A stretch of 64,000 nt of DNA. Origin: Arthrobacter_E sp044748305. GTDB lineage: Bacteria > Actinomycetota > Actinomycetes > Actinomycetales > Micrococcaceae. Both the position numbers and the translations under genes were made by a program. Within the stretch, counting starts at the first letter, position 1. The number at the start of each line of letters is the position of its first letter. This document shows positions 51,232 through 60,151 of this stretch, piece after piece. The notes under the pieces are model-generated. The model saw nothing but the letters and a program-made list of their open reading frames with translations, was not told the DNA's origin and ran no database searches. The DNA lies in assembly GCF_044748305.1 (NCBI RefSeq), contig NZ_JBIVFT010000010.1:1-64000 (forward strand). Direction: 5' to 3'.

Positions 51232-51918
51232 TCAGTGGTCGGGGTCGTTCAGCACGGGGCCGAGAGCCAAAGATCCCTCGGGAGTGAGTCGTAGCGCTCG
51301 AGTGCCGCCGAGGCGTACGAGCCATTGTCTGCGGAGGAGAGTAGCCAGCAGCGCCTCCGCGGCGGTGCCGGCGAGGTGGTCCCTCCGTTCGGTCCAGTCC
51401 AGACAGGGGCGGGTGAAAGCCCGAATGGACGTCCTTGGCAGGTCCACCCCGAGTATCTCGAACCAGCTGTGGCCGGCCGCCGTCAGGGTCCACGTGGGGT
51501 GCAGATATCCGCAGCGGTGCATGCCGTCGGTCAGGGCCACACCCAGTCGTCCGGCCAGGTGGCGATAACAGGTGCGCGCCTCACGCAGGGCCTTGTCCGC
51601 ACGCTGCGAGCGAAGAGTCGCGGCAGCCGGGACTGACATCTGGGAGAAGGCCGCGAGCGACTCCACGAGATCCGCCACGGCGGGGTTCGCAAGGCGTACA
51701 TACCGGTGCCGGCCTTGCCGGACCTCGGTGAGCATCCCGGCGTCGACCAGGCGGTGGAGCTGTTCGGTGGCCGTGGGGCGGGCTATCGTGAGGGAGTCGG
51801 CGAGTTCAGTGGGCGTCCACGCCCGGCCATCCAGCAGGCTCATCATGATGGACGCCCGTGTTTCATTCGCCAGGAGAGCCGCGGTGCCTGCGAGGCCCGG
51901 CCTGCTGACGCTGTTCAT
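51232..51918 (-). CDS. ArsR-type winged-helix regulator with extended C-terminus
   Basis: A 228-residue protein. The first 85 residues are an ArsR winged helix (TAALLANETRASIMMSLLDG, then TPTELADSLTIARPTATEQLHRLV, GRHRYVRLANPAVA). The C-terminal 140 residues contain three cysteines (RTCYRHLAG, MHRCGYLHP, TRPCLDW) and may bind a ligand or oxidant. It is divergent from a flavin reductase-like gene starting at 51985, a common pair in which the repressor controls the reductase. Confidence 0.85.
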   Translation of the reverse strand: MNSVSRPGLAGTAALLANETRASIMMSLLDGRAWTPTELADSLTIARPTATEQLHRLVDAGMLTEVRQGRHRYVRLANPAVADLVESLAAFSQMSVPAAATLRSQRADKALREARTCYRHLAGRLGVALTDGMHRCGYLHPTWTLTAAGHSWFEILGVDLPRTSIRAFTRPCLDWTERRDHLAGTAAEALLATLLRRQWLVRLGGTRALRLTPEGSLALGPVLNDPDH

Positions 51919-51984
51919 GTCACCGAGTGTAGGCCGATCACGATTCGGAGCACCGCGAAGTGTTCCGGCAGCAGACTTCAGACC

Positions 51985-52590
51985 ATGGATTCTTCAGTCG
52001 TGATTTCGCCGTCAGTGCACTACTTCGGAACGCCGGTGATGCTCTTGAGCACTCTGATGCCCGATGGGCGGACGACGAACATCACCCCTGTCTCGTCCGG
52101 ATGGGCCCTTGGCGACACCTATGTTCTAGGCCTGGGTCGCGGCGGGCAGGCACTGCGTAATCTGGAAGAGCACCCTGAACTGGTGATCAACCTGCCGTCA
52201 CATGATGCGGCCGCCGCCATTGAACGCATCGCCCCGACCACCGGAGCCGCCATCGTGCCTGAGGCCAAACGACGTGCGTACCGCCACGAGCCTGACAAAT
52301 GGGGGCTCGGCGGCTTCGACCCTCTGCCGAGTGAGCGCGTGAAACCTGCCCGCATAGCGCAGTGTCCGGTCCAGATCGAGGCGAGAGTCATCCGCTCGGC
52401 GCCGCTCGACGACACCGACGACGCCGTGGTCGTTCACGCTCGGATCCTGAGAACGCATGCCCATGAGCCGATCATCATCCCGGGCACATCCCACATCGAC
52501 GTTGAGCGATGGACTCCGCTGTACTACACCTTTCGGCACTACTTCGCTCAGGGGCCCAGCGTGGGCGTCAACTTCAGAGCCGAAGCCTGA
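51985..52590 (+). CDS. flavin-reductase-like (split barrel) protein
   Basis: An FMN-binding protein of 201 residues. The fold opens with SVHYFGTPVMLLSTLMPDGRTTNITPVSS, broken as HYFGTPVMLLST and TTNITPVSSGWALGD, the typical FMN-phosphate region, followed by RNLEEHPELVINLPS. Members reduce flavin with NAD(P)H or bind FMN for other reductions. ATG 51985 was chosen by homology; the ribosome binding site is weak. It is divergent from the ArsR-type regulator. Confidence 0.85.
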   Translation: MDSSVVISPSVHYFGTPVMLLSTLMPDGRTTNITPVSSGWALGDTYVLGLGRGGQALRNLEEHPELVINLPSHDAAAAIERIAPTTGAAIVPEAKRRAYRHEPDKWGLGGFDPLPSERVKPARIAQCPVQIEARVIRSAPLDDTDDAVVVHARILRTHAHEPIIIPGTSHIDVERWTPLYYTFRHYFAQGPSVGVNFRAEA

Positions 52591-52668
52591 ACCGGCTGAC
52601 GGCGGGCCGGCTAATCCCTTCCGGCGAGTGGGGTCTGGGAGGCTGGGCAAAAGGCGGCGGAACACCTC

Positions 52669-53076
52669 TTAGCGTCCAAGGCCCGCTTGCATGAGGCCGG
52701 CACCCGCTGCCCAGATCAGGATGGAGAGGCCGGCGCTGGCAAGGGTGACCCACCAAGCGGTCTTGCGACGGGCGAGGCGGATGACTGTCCAAATGACCGC
52801 TCCAACAAAGACTGCGGGCGGTACGGCAAGAGCTATCAACCACCCGGCCGACATCAGGCCTGTATTACATCGGTCCGCGTAGCACCCGTCAGACATCATC
52901 GAGAGAAAAAGAGTCAGGAATCCGAGGAAAGCGAATCCGACGACGCCGACAACGATCAAGATGATCGTTGCGATCAAGTCTGCGATCTGTGCACCTGACC
53001 TGGTCGGCTTGAGAACGCCCGGCCAAGACCCTGCCCCCACGGGGCCAGAGAATTCCGGTGGTGGCTGGGTCGTCAT
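52669..53076 (-). CDS. small membrane protein of unknown function
   Basis: A 135-residue protein. A cytoplasmic N-terminus (MTTQPPPEFSGPVGAGSWPG) is followed by three hydrophobic segments at about 32-55, 73-96 and 108-130. A Cys-containing loop (SDGCYADRCNTG) lies between the first two and might form a disulphide outside. TAATAC lies seven bases before the ATG on the minus strand, so the message may be leaderless. No family was recognised. Confidence 0.7.
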   Translation of the reverse strand: MTTQPPPEFSGPVGAGSWPGVLKPTRSGAQIADLIATIILIVVGVVGFAFLGFLTLFLSMMSDGCYADRCNTGLMSAGWLIALAVPPAVFVGAVIWTVIRLARRKTAWWVTLASAGLSILIWAAGAGLMQAGLGR

Positions 53077-53427
53077 GGCAAGAGTATTACATGGCCCCTC
53101 ACGCCCTCGAGGGAATACGCCGGCCCGACCTCGTCGTCCGCTGTGTGGCTGCAATCGCCATGCCACTAACGGTGGCGGTCTCAATCCACCAACGCACCAC
53201 CCCCTGGGAAGATGCAAGGGAATCTGGGTGGAAGGAAGTCGACGGGCGGCGTTGAGGCGCAGCACTCGGCGGCAGGGATCGTGACCGTCGCGCTGAGTCT
53301 GGCGATCATGCCGGTTCCGTCCTGGTTGCAACGGCGGCCCGGCCGAGAGCTGGGATCTCGGGCTGCGGTGGTCGACTCCCACCGGACACTGCTGTGCACC
53401 TACCTGTCTGCAGTCCTTCACAGGGGG
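53077..53427. other. gap without a supported gene
   Basis: Several short open frames occur but none has a ribosome binding site or recognisable product. It contains the upstream region of the leftward 52669 gene and the 3' flank of the leftward 53428 gene. Confidence 0.45.
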
Positions 53428-54060
53428 CTACTTCTCAACAGCCTGTTCGGCTGGTGGTGGCCAGGGCACCGGAGCCGCGGGCGGCGTCACCTCGACCAGC
53501 TTCCAGATCGCCAGGCGGCCGACGACGGCGCACAGCGCCCCGGCGCTGCCGAACAGGACCCCGGTGCCGAACGAGTCGCCGCCGCCACCAACGGCGGCGA
53601 GCAGCGTCATGGGTGCCGGTGTGAGGAACCCAGCGACAGCGAATCCGAGGATGTGCCACCACTGATTTCTCACGTTGCGCAGTGCGAAGACGACGCCCAG
53701 CGCGGCCGGTACCCCGACGAAGAGTGCGGGGAACGCCGCGAAGAGCGGGATGTACACCAACATCATGAGGCTGCTGCCGAGGAGAGCTGTGGCCGACGGG
53801 GCCTGGCCAGGCGAGAGTGCCTCCGGTGGAGCCACGGACCAGAAGAACCACAAGATCAACAACAGGGCCAGGAGCGTTCCGTATGAGACCAGCCAGCCGA
53901 TCACGAAAGTCTTGACCGGGTACCTCACCGCGGGTCGTCGTCCGTATCTATTGTCCGGCCGCCCATATCGTCTGGCCAGCAACTCCTGAGTCTCCGGATG
54001 CAGACCCGGGATGACCGGCGCCTGACCCGCGCCCCCGCCGTCGTACGCCATGTTCCCCAT
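53428..54060 (-). CDS. four-helix membrane protein of unknown function
   Basis: A 210-residue protein with an N-terminal cytoplasmic region of about 48 residues (GLHPETQELLARRYGRPDN) and four hydrophobic segments at about 50-73, 93-125, 135-158 and 163-188. The end AVVGRLAIWKLVEV is repeated, with one base difference, as a remnant at 49627. ATG 54051 is an alternative start. No domain is recognised. Confidence 0.7.
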   Translation of the reverse strand: MGNMAYDGGGAGQAPVIPGLHPETQELLARRYGRPDNRYGRRPAVRYPVKTFVIGWLVSYGTLLALLLILWFFWSVAPPEALSPGQAPSATALLGSSLMMLVYIPLFAAFPALFVGVPAALGVVFALRNVRNQWWHILGFAVAGFLTPAPMTLLAAVGGGGDSFGTGVLFGSAGALCAVVGRLAIWKLVEVTPPAAPVPWPPPAEQAVEK

Positions 54061-54097
54061 GAGGGCAGCCTAGCGGCAGGGGGCGCGGTGGGCCGGT

Positions 54098-55294
54098 TCA
54101 GGGCAAGGGGAGCAGATCGCCTCCGGACATGATGATCCTGCGCGAGGAGGCATCAGCGAGGACTCCGATGTCGGAGAGCGGGTCACCGTCCACCGCGATG
54201 AGGTCGGCGTAGGCGCCTTCCTCCACGATGCCGGCCTTTCCGGACTCGCCGACGATCTCCGCGCCCACGATCGTGGCTGAACGGATGATCTCCAGCGGTT
54301 CCTGTACGCGGGCCCGGAGCCGGAATTCCTCCAACTGGAACGGCAGTCCTTCGCCGTGGAGATCGGTGCCATAGCCGATTTTCACTCCTGCAGACGCTGC
54401 CAGGGAGATCGATTCGAGTCCGCGCTCGAAGATGTCCTGGACGGCGGCCCGCTTCTCCGGGGCCAGCCCATGGCCGGTGGCGCCGCTGAGGATCGCCCAG
54501 TAGGTGGCGAGCGTCGGGACGTAGTAAGCGTCCTTCTCCAGGAACAGGCGGATGCACTCCTCGTCGAGCAGATTTCCATGCTCGATGGTGCGGACGCCCA
54601 GCCGCAACGCCCGCGAGACGGCTTCGGCGGTGTAGACATGGGCTGCGATGTAACGCTGGGCGAGTCTGGCTTCGTCGACGGCGGCGAGGATCTCCTCCTC
54701 GGAGAACGCCAGCGCTTCGAGCCGCATCTTGGAGATCACACCGCCGGAGAGGGTCATCTTGATGTGGTCCGCCCCGTCGCGGAACCGAGCCCGGAACGCG
54801 CGGCGGATCTCCACCTCGCCGTCCACCACCTCGGTGAGTGCATGGCCGCCTGTCGGGGCGAAGATGGGTCCGCCCGCTTTGAGACGGGGCGCCGTGAGCA
54901 GCCGCTCGTCCACGGCCCGGGCGAGCCCGTTGTCGGCCCCTCCCATGTCCCGCACCAGGGTGAAGCCTCGCAACAGCATCTCGTGCAGCACCCTCGCGGT
55001 GCGTGCCGCGTGATAGTCGGGGGTCCAGGACAGGATCTCCTGGAAGTCGCCGGAGGACTGGGTGACGTGCGCGTGGGAGTCGATGAGACCGGGCAGGACG
55101 GTGAACCCGCCGGCATCCACCTCCACGGCCCCGGAGACGGTCCGGGTTGAGGACGAGATCTCCTCGATGCGGCCGTCGCGGGTCATGATGCTCTGGGGAG
55201 CTGCGATGTCGCCGCTGCGTGGATCCAGGATCCGGGCGTTCCGCAGCACCACGGCCTCCGGGATGGAGCGGTGTGGTTCGAGTCGGACGGCCAT
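54098..55294 (-). CDS. imidazolonepropionase-like amidohydrolase
   Basis: A metal-dependent hydrolase of 398 residues. The first metal motif is LPGLIDSHAHVTQ (HxH), the bridging region is ADHIKMTLSGGV (Lys), further ligands lie in AAHVYTAEAV and RTIEHGNLLDEE, and the catalytic Asp in IGYGTDLHGEG. The sequence resembles the Xaa-Pro dipeptidase/prolidase-like branch (Sgx9260 type). One base separates it from the transporter gene before it, so substrate uptake and cleavage are coupled. The substrate is unknown. Confidence 0.86.
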   Translation of the reverse strand: MAVRLEPHRSIPEAVVLRNARILDPRSGDIAAPQSIMTRDGRIEEISSSTRTVSGAVEVDAGGFTVLPGLIDSHAHVTQSSGDFQEILSWTPDYHAARTARVLHEMLLRGFTLVRDMGGADNGLARAVDERLLTAPRLKAGGPIFAPTGGHALTEVVDGEVEIRRAFRARFRDGADHIKMTLSGGVISKMRLEALAFSEEEILAAVDEARLAQRYIAAHVYTAEAVSRALRLGVRTIEHGNLLDEECIRLFLEKDAYYVPTLATYWAILSGATGHGLAPEKRAAVQDIFERGLESISLAASAGVKIGYGTDLHGEGLPFQLEEFRLRARVQEPLEIIRSATIVGAEIVGESGKAGIVEEGAYADLIAVDGDPLSDIGVLADASSRRIIMSGGDLLPLP

Positions 55295-55295
55295 A

Positions 55296-56738
55296 TCAGC
55301 CTCTTTCGTTCTGAAGGGGTGGTTCGGTGGACAGCAGGGCCGTGTCCGGACCGGAGCTGACAGGTTCCGGAGGAGCGGCCGGTCCGCCGGGCGCGGAGTC
55401 GATCTCCTCCAAGGAGCGGCCGCTGGTGGAGACGCCGAAGACCAGGACCACCACGGCGGCCGCCCCGAGGACGGACATCACCATCACGAAGACGCCGCCG
55501 AAGCCCAGCGACGGATAGGCGGCTCCGATCAGGATCGGTGCGGTGATACCGCCGATCCGGCCGAATGCCGAGGCGCTGCCCATGCCGGTGGCCCGCAAGC
55601 GGGTGCCGTAGACCTCCGGCGTGTAGGCGTAGAGGCCGGCGTAGCAACCGTTCATGAAGAAGGAGAGCATCGAACCGAATGCCAGCACCGCCCCTTCGGA
55701 GGACGACTGTGAGAGCAGGAACGCGGAGACCGTACCGCCGATGAGGTAGGCGGCGATCGTGATGCGGCGGCTCAGCCGCTCGTTGAGATAGGCGGCGCTG
55801 TAGTAGCCGGGGACCTGGGCGAGGGTGATGATCAGCGAATACGTGAAACTCGTGGTGATGTTCATCCCGCGGGCGACCAGCAGGGACGGAATCCAGGTGA
55901 AGAAGCCGTAGAAGGAGAACGTCACCGACAGCCAGAGCAGCCAGATCACCGCGGTGCGGCGGGCGTTGCCGTGCCGCCAGAGATCGAGGTGCTGGAACAG
56001 CGGCGGTGCCTTGACCGCCGTCGACGTCGCCGCGTCGGAGGGGCGTGCCTTCGTCGGTACGAGCCGGCCCGCTTCGAGCCCGCGCACGATCTCTTCGGCC
56101 TCTGCTTCACGCCCGCGTGTCAGCAGCCAGCGGGGGGACTCGGGGAGAACCCGGCGCCACCAGATGAGCATGACCACCGGAAGGGCTGTGATGAGCTGGG
56201 CGATGCGCCAGCCTTCGTGGACGTTCACCACGACGGTGGTTCCGATGATGGCCGCGGCCACATAGCCCAGGGCGAAGAAGCCCGCGACGGCGCCGACGAA
56301 GAACCCGCGGCGTTTCTTCGGGATGAACTCCGCGATGAAGGTCGGCACGATCGCGCCTTCGGCGCCCAGCCCGATACCGGCGATGACGCGCATGACGAAG
56401 AAGAACTGCCAATCCTGGGAGAAGGCCGCCACGATGGTGGCGCAGGTGTAGACCAGAAGCGCGTACATCATGACCTTGCGGCGTCCGATCCGGTCTCCGA
56501 GCACGCCCGCTGAGATGGCGCCGATGAGGATGCCGATCAGGAGCGAACTGCCGATCAGGCCCGTCTGGGCGCCGTCCAGATGCCACAGCGGCTTGATGAT
56601 CGGCATGAGATAGGAGATGAGAGAACCGTCCATCGCATCGAAGAGCAGTCCGAGCCCTCCGATGACGGCCAATTGGATATGAGGTTTCTTGACCGGCATG
56701 TTGTCCATGCGCTCGAGGAGTGACCGCGTCATTGCCAT
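55296..56738 (-). CDS. MFS transporter, sugar/aromatic-acid type
   Basis: A 12-helix transporter of 480 residues. ATG 56738 follows AAAGG. FDAMDGSLISYLMPIIKPLW in helix 1, GVLGDRIGRRKVMM in loop 2-3 and the central loop of about 60 residues fit the SP/AAHS-like group (NiaP and PcaK relatives). EVYGTRLRATGMG is another family hallmark. It is co-transcribed with the amidohydrolase gene, whose substrate it may carry. It is divergent from the KgtP-like gene, sharing a 319-base control region. Confidence 0.86.
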   Translation of the reverse strand: MAMTRSLLERMDNMPVKKPHIQLAVIGGLGLLFDAMDGSLISYLMPIIKPLWHLDGAQTGLIGSSLLIGILIGAISAGVLGDRIGRRKVMMYALLVYTCATIVAAFSQDWQFFFVMRVIAGIGLGAEGAIVPTFIAEFIPKKRRGFFVGAVAGFFALGYVAAAIIGTTVVVNVHEGWRIAQLITALPVVMLIWWRRVLPESPRWLLTRGREAEAEEIVRGLEAGRLVPTKARPSDAATSTAVKAPPLFQHLDLWRHGNARRTAVIWLLWLSVTFSFYGFFTWIPSLLVARGMNITTSFTYSLIITLAQVPGYYSAAYLNERLSRRITIAAYLIGGTVSAFLLSQSSSEGAVLAFGSMLSFFMNGCYAGLYAYTPEVYGTRLRATGMGSASAFGRIGGITAPILIGAAYPSLGFGGVFVMVMSVLGAAAVVVLVFGVSTSGRSLEEIDSAPGGPAAPPEPVSSGPDTALLSTEPPLQNERG

Positions 56739-57057
56739 CACGGACCTTTCTTCTGAAGGAAGGGGGAAAGGGATACCTCGCGAGTACTTTGGTATACAGA
56801 TTCTCATTGTTTGTGTGCAATGTCACGTTGTTCTTGGGAGAATTTCCGAGCGATCTTCCAAGAAATCCCCCGATTTTCGGACAAGGGGCACGGGGGAGGC
56901 CTCAAGAGGTATCGCTTTTTGGGATACCGAAAGCGGCACAGGCGAGCCCGATGAGCGCGTGAACAGTATGACCAATACCGCAGGCGCGCCACCTCGCGGC
57001 GGTATCGTGGCGCGGGCTGCGGCGCATCGGCGCGTGGCAGCGGAAAGGTGCAGAGCA
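56739..57057. promoter_or_regulatory. shared control region of two divergent transporter genes
   Basis: No gene is supported here. At 56814-56826 TGTGCAATGTCAC repeats 13 bases of the hydroxyproline operator (34575). At 56908-56928 GGTATC and GATACC form an inverted repeat around nine bases. Both could bind regulators for the amidohydrolase/transporter unit, the KgtP-like gene, or both. Confidence 0.5.
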
Positions 57058-58371
57058 ATGTCAGGGACCCGAGTCTCCGCCCCGGAACGGAACCCCGCCA
57101 TGGGGCGTGCCGTGGCGAACATCCTGAAGGGTTCGGCAGGCAACCTCATCGAGTGGTTCGACCTCTATGTCTATGCCTCCTTCTCCTCCTACTTCGCCAC
57201 CTCGTTCTTCAGCTCGAAGGACCCTGTCCAGGCCCAGATCGACGCTTATCTGACCTTCGCCCTGACGTTCCTCATGCGACCCGTGGGCTCGTGGTTCTTC
57301 GGGCGTTACGCCGACCGCAAGGGCCGTCGTGCGGCGCTGACCCTCAGCGTCAGCCTGATGGGTCTGGGTTCCCTGATCGTGGCCGTCCTGCCGACGGTGG
57401 CCCAGATCGGCGCCGCGGCGACCATCATCATGTACGCCTCGCGCCTCCTCCAGGGCTTCTCGGTCGGCGGGGAGTACGGCACCAGCGCCACCTACATGAG
57501 CGAGGCCGCCGTGAGTGGCAAACGGGGGTTTTTCTCCAGCTTCCAGTACGTCACGCTGGTGGGCGGCCAGGTCCTGGCGCTCCTGACGCTCGTCATCCTG
57601 CAGCAGACGCTCGGTGAGGACGCCCTGAAGGAATGGGGCTGGCGGATCCCGTTCTTCATCGGCGCGGTCGCGGCGCTCCTCGTCCTGTGGCTGAGGCGGA
57701 CCATGGACGAGACCATCACGAGTGAACAGCGTCAGGCCACCCGGGCCGAGGGCGCGCAGCCGGGCACGCTCAAGCTGCTCTTCACCAAGCACTGGAAGCA
57801 ATTCCTGGTGGTCGTGTTCTTCACGATGGGAGGCACCTGTGCCTTCTACCTGTACACCACGTACATCCTGAGCTACATGAACAACGTCTCGCATATCCCG
57901 AAGGCGCAGACCTCGGTCATCAACTTCTGGGCGCTGCTGCTGTTCATGCTCATCCAGCCGCTTTTCGGACTGCTCTCAGACCGGGTGGGACGCCGGACGC
58001 TGCTGATCGTCTTCGGTGTTCTGGGCACCTTGCTGACCTGGCCGATCATGTCCACCCTGGCGACCGTCAAGGACCCGTTCCTGGCCTTCCTGCTCATGTT
58101 CGCGGCGCTGCTGATCGTGGTCAACTACACCTCGGTCAACGCGATCATGAAGGCCGAGCTGTTCCCGTCCTCGATCCGGGCCCTCGGCGTCGGTCTCGGT
58201 TACGCCGTGGCGAACTCGCTGTTCGGCGGCACCACTCCGCTCATCGGCGAGTGGCTCTCCGCCCAGGGGCACAAGGAGTGGCTTTTCACCTACGTGACCA
58301 TCACCATCGCCCTGTCGCTGGTGGTGTATATCTTCTTCCTGCCGAAGGACCGGCCGGAGGACCTCGACTAG
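57058..58371 (+). CDS. kgtP: alpha-ketoglutarate permease, KgtP-like (MHS family)
   Basis: A 437-residue MHS symporter. It follows E. coli KgtP through most of its length: GNLIEWFDLYVYASFSSYFA in helix 1, MRPVGSWFFGRYADRKGRR in loop 2-3, GFSVGGEYGTSATYMSEAAV, SSFQYVTLVGGQVLALLTLV, and MKAELFPSSIRALGVGLGYA. ATG 57058 follows GGAAAGG; upstream frames add nothing homologous. The presence of a hydroxyproline-type operator upstream is of interest because that pathway ends in alpha-ketoglutarate. Confidence 0.88.
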   Translation: MSGTRVSAPERNPAMGRAVANILKGSAGNLIEWFDLYVYASFSSYFATSFFSSKDPVQAQIDAYLTFALTFLMRPVGSWFFGRYADRKGRRAALTLSVSLMGLGSLIVAVLPTVAQIGAAATIIMYASRLLQGFSVGGEYGTSATYMSEAAVSGKRGFFSSFQYVTLVGGQVLALLTLVILQQTLGEDALKEWGWRIPFFIGAVAALLVLWLRRTMDETITSEQRQATRAEGAQPGTLKLLFTKHWKQFLVVVFFTMGGTCAFYLYTTYILSYMNNVSHIPKAQTSVINFWALLLFMLIQPLFGLLSDRVGRRTLLIVFGVLGTLLTWPIMSTLATVKDPFLAFLLMFAALLIVVNYTSVNAIMKAELFPSSIRALGVGLGYAVANSLFGGTTPLIGEWLSAQGHKEWLFTYVTITIALSLVVYIFFLPKDRPEDLD

Positions 58372-58697
58372 CGCTGCTTCCCCCCGCAGCGTTTGACGAC
58401 GACGGCGTGCGGCGCCCAGCTGAGCGGATCATCCGATCCAACGGCAGCTGGGTGTCCGTGCGCCGTCGTCGTATCCGGGGCGCAGTCCTCTGACACCCTC
58501 GCGAGTAGGCACTTGTTCACAGTGTGGGGGAGCTTCATTGTGAACAAGTGCCTACTCGGGGAGCGGAGAGGACCTTTCAGCGGTGCGGCGGAGGTGGCGG
58601 ACCACGGCTCGCCGACAGACCATGCGAGCGCGAACCACAGCAGACAGGTCACCAGCAGTGCAGCCGCGAGACCGAGGACCATCCGCCCGGATCGCAT
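58368..58697 (-). CDS. possible small membrane protein downstream of tgt
   Basis: A 109-residue frame. The first 35 residues (MRSGRMVLGLAAALLVTCLL, then WFALAWSVGEPW) make a convincing membrane segment. The rest crosses two large hairpins (58396-58472 and 58502-58558) and does not look like folded protein, so the real product may be shorter or decayed. It follows tgt by 83 bases on the same strand. No strong ribosome binding site was seen. Confidence 0.4.
   Translation of the reverse strand: MRSGRMVLGLAAALLVTCLLWFALAWSVGEPWSATSAAPLKGPLRSPSRHLFTMKLPHTVNKCLLARVSEDCAPDTTTAHGHPAAVGSDDPLSWAPHAVVVKRCGGKQR
58396..58472. terminator. two-part hairpin after kgtP
   Basis: Outer arms ACGACGACGGCG (58396-58407) and CGCCGTCGTCGT (58461-58472) and inner arms CCCAGCTG (58415-58422) and CAGCTGGG (58445-58452) are exact complements. 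It starts 25 bases after the kgtP stop. Confidence 0.65.
58502..58558. terminator. 20-bp perfect hairpin between converging genes
   Basis: Arms 58502-58521 and 58539-58558 are exact complements with a 17-base loop. The arm CGAGTAGGCACTTGTTCACA matches the hairpin at 24479 at 15 of 20 bases, and the other arm changes to match. Confidence 0.75.
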
Positions 58698-58780
58698 CGA
58701 CAGGTGTTCACGTACCTCCTCGCGCTCATCTTCGCACCGCTAGGGTCCGTCCTGCTCCGCGAACGAGGGAGAGCGGATGC

Positions 58781-60064
58781 TCAGACCGAGTAGTACCGCC
58801 CCAGGGTCTCTTCCTTGTACGCACGGAAGTCGCCGGACTCCATGGCCAGGCGGGCGTCGTCCACGAGTTTGACGATGAAACGTTCGTTGTGGATCGAGAC
58901 CAGGGTGGAGGCCACCATCTCCTTGGCCTTGAAGAGGTGATGGATGTAGGCCCGGGTGTAGTTGGCGCAGGCGTAGCAATCACAGCCCTCGAAGAGCGGG
59001 CCGAAATCGGTCTTGTACTTGCGCCCGGTGAGGTTGAAGCGGCCGTCCGGGGTGTAGAAGGCGGAGTTCCGGGCGACGCGCGTCGGGGAGACGCAGTCGA
59101 AGGTGTCCGCTCCGTTCTCGATGGCCGTGAAGATGTCGTCCGGTTCGGAGATCCCGAGCAGGTGGCGGGGCTTGTCCTCCGGCAGCTCCTCGGCGCACCA
59201 GCCGACGATCGTCCCCAGGTTCTCCTTCTCCAGCGCACCGCCCAGCCCGAAGCCGTCGAAGTTCATGGCGCCCAGGTCCTGGCAGGCCTTGCGGCGCAGG
59301 TCTTCGTAGTGGGCGCCCTGGATCACGCCGAAGAGGGCCTGATACGGCTTGCCGACGCGTTCGTCCGTGAGCCGGAAATGCTCCGTGACGCAGCGTTCCG
59401 CCCAGCGGCGAGTGCGCTCCAATGACTCCTCCTGATAGGCGCGGGAGTTCTGGAGCGTGGTCAGCTCGTCGAAGGCGAACATGATGTCGGCCCCGATCTG
59501 ATGCTGCACCTGCATGGAGATCTCGGGGGTGAAACGGTGCTTGTCCCCGTTGAGGTGGCTTTTGAACCAGACGCCGTCCTCGTCCACATGGGCCAGGCGC
59601 TCCTTGCCGGGGGCGACCGCGTCGTCGGGGCCGGAGGTGTCCACCACGTCCATGTTGATGACCTTCTTGAATCCCGAACCCAGACTCATGACCTGGAAGC
59701 CGCCGGAGTCGGTGAAGGTCGGGCCCTGCCAGTTCATGAACCGGCCCAGCCCGCCCGCAGCGTCGAGGATCTCCGGCCCGGGCTGTAGGTACAGGTGATA
59801 GGCGTTGGAGAGGAGGGCCTGGGCGCCAAGCTCCTTCATCGACTCGGGCAGCACGGCTTTGACCGTGGCTTTGGTGCCGACGGCGATGAACGCCGGGGTC
59901 TGGATCTCACCGTGCGGCGTCCGGATGATTCCGGTGCGGCCGTGCATCCCGGGCTCGGAGTCGTCCAGGCGGGTCCCGACGCTGAAGCCGAAATCCTCCT
60001 GACGGGCGGGCGCGGCCGAAGAGGGCACGGCAGAGTCGATCACGGGTTCGTTGGTGGAAGGCAC
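58781..60064 (-). CDS. tgt: tRNA-guanine transglycosylase
   Basis: Exchanges guanine 34 in GUN-anticodon tRNAs for a queuosine precursor base. The protein has 427 residues, with an N-terminal extension of about 30. Active-site Asp lies in TFTDSGGFQVMSLG and the nucleophile Asp in DTFDCVSPTR. GLGGALEKENLG and the zinc site CDCYACANYTRAYIHHLF complete the set. Together with the YhhQ-type transporter at 48907 it implies salvage of imported preQ1 or queuine; no synthesis genes are in the window. Confidence 0.95.
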   Translation of the reverse strand: MPSTNEPVIDSAVPSSAAPARQEDFGFSVGTRLDDSEPGMHGRTGIIRTPHGEIQTPAFIAVGTKATVKAVLPESMKELGAQALLSNAYHLYLQPGPEILDAAGGLGRFMNWQGPTFTDSGGFQVMSLGSGFKKVINMDVVDTSGPDDAVAPGKERLAHVDEDGVWFKSHLNGDKHRFTPEISMQVQHQIGADIMFAFDELTTLQNSRAYQEESLERTRRWAERCVTEHFRLTDERVGKPYQALFGVIQGAHYEDLRRKACQDLGAMNFDGFGLGGALEKENLGTIVGWCAEELPEDKPRHLLGISEPDDIFTAIENGADTFDCVSPTRVARNSAFYTPDGRFNLTGRKYKTDFGPLFEGCDCYACANYTRAYIHHLFKAKEMVASTLVSIHNERFIVKLVDDARLAMESGDFRAYKEETLGRYYSV

Positions 60065-60151
60065 TCGGCCATTCTGCCAAAGGCTGCTCTTCTGCCAAAG
60101 CCGGCCGATCCGCCGGAGACCGGCGGAACGGCCGGCCGCGGACGGTCCGGC

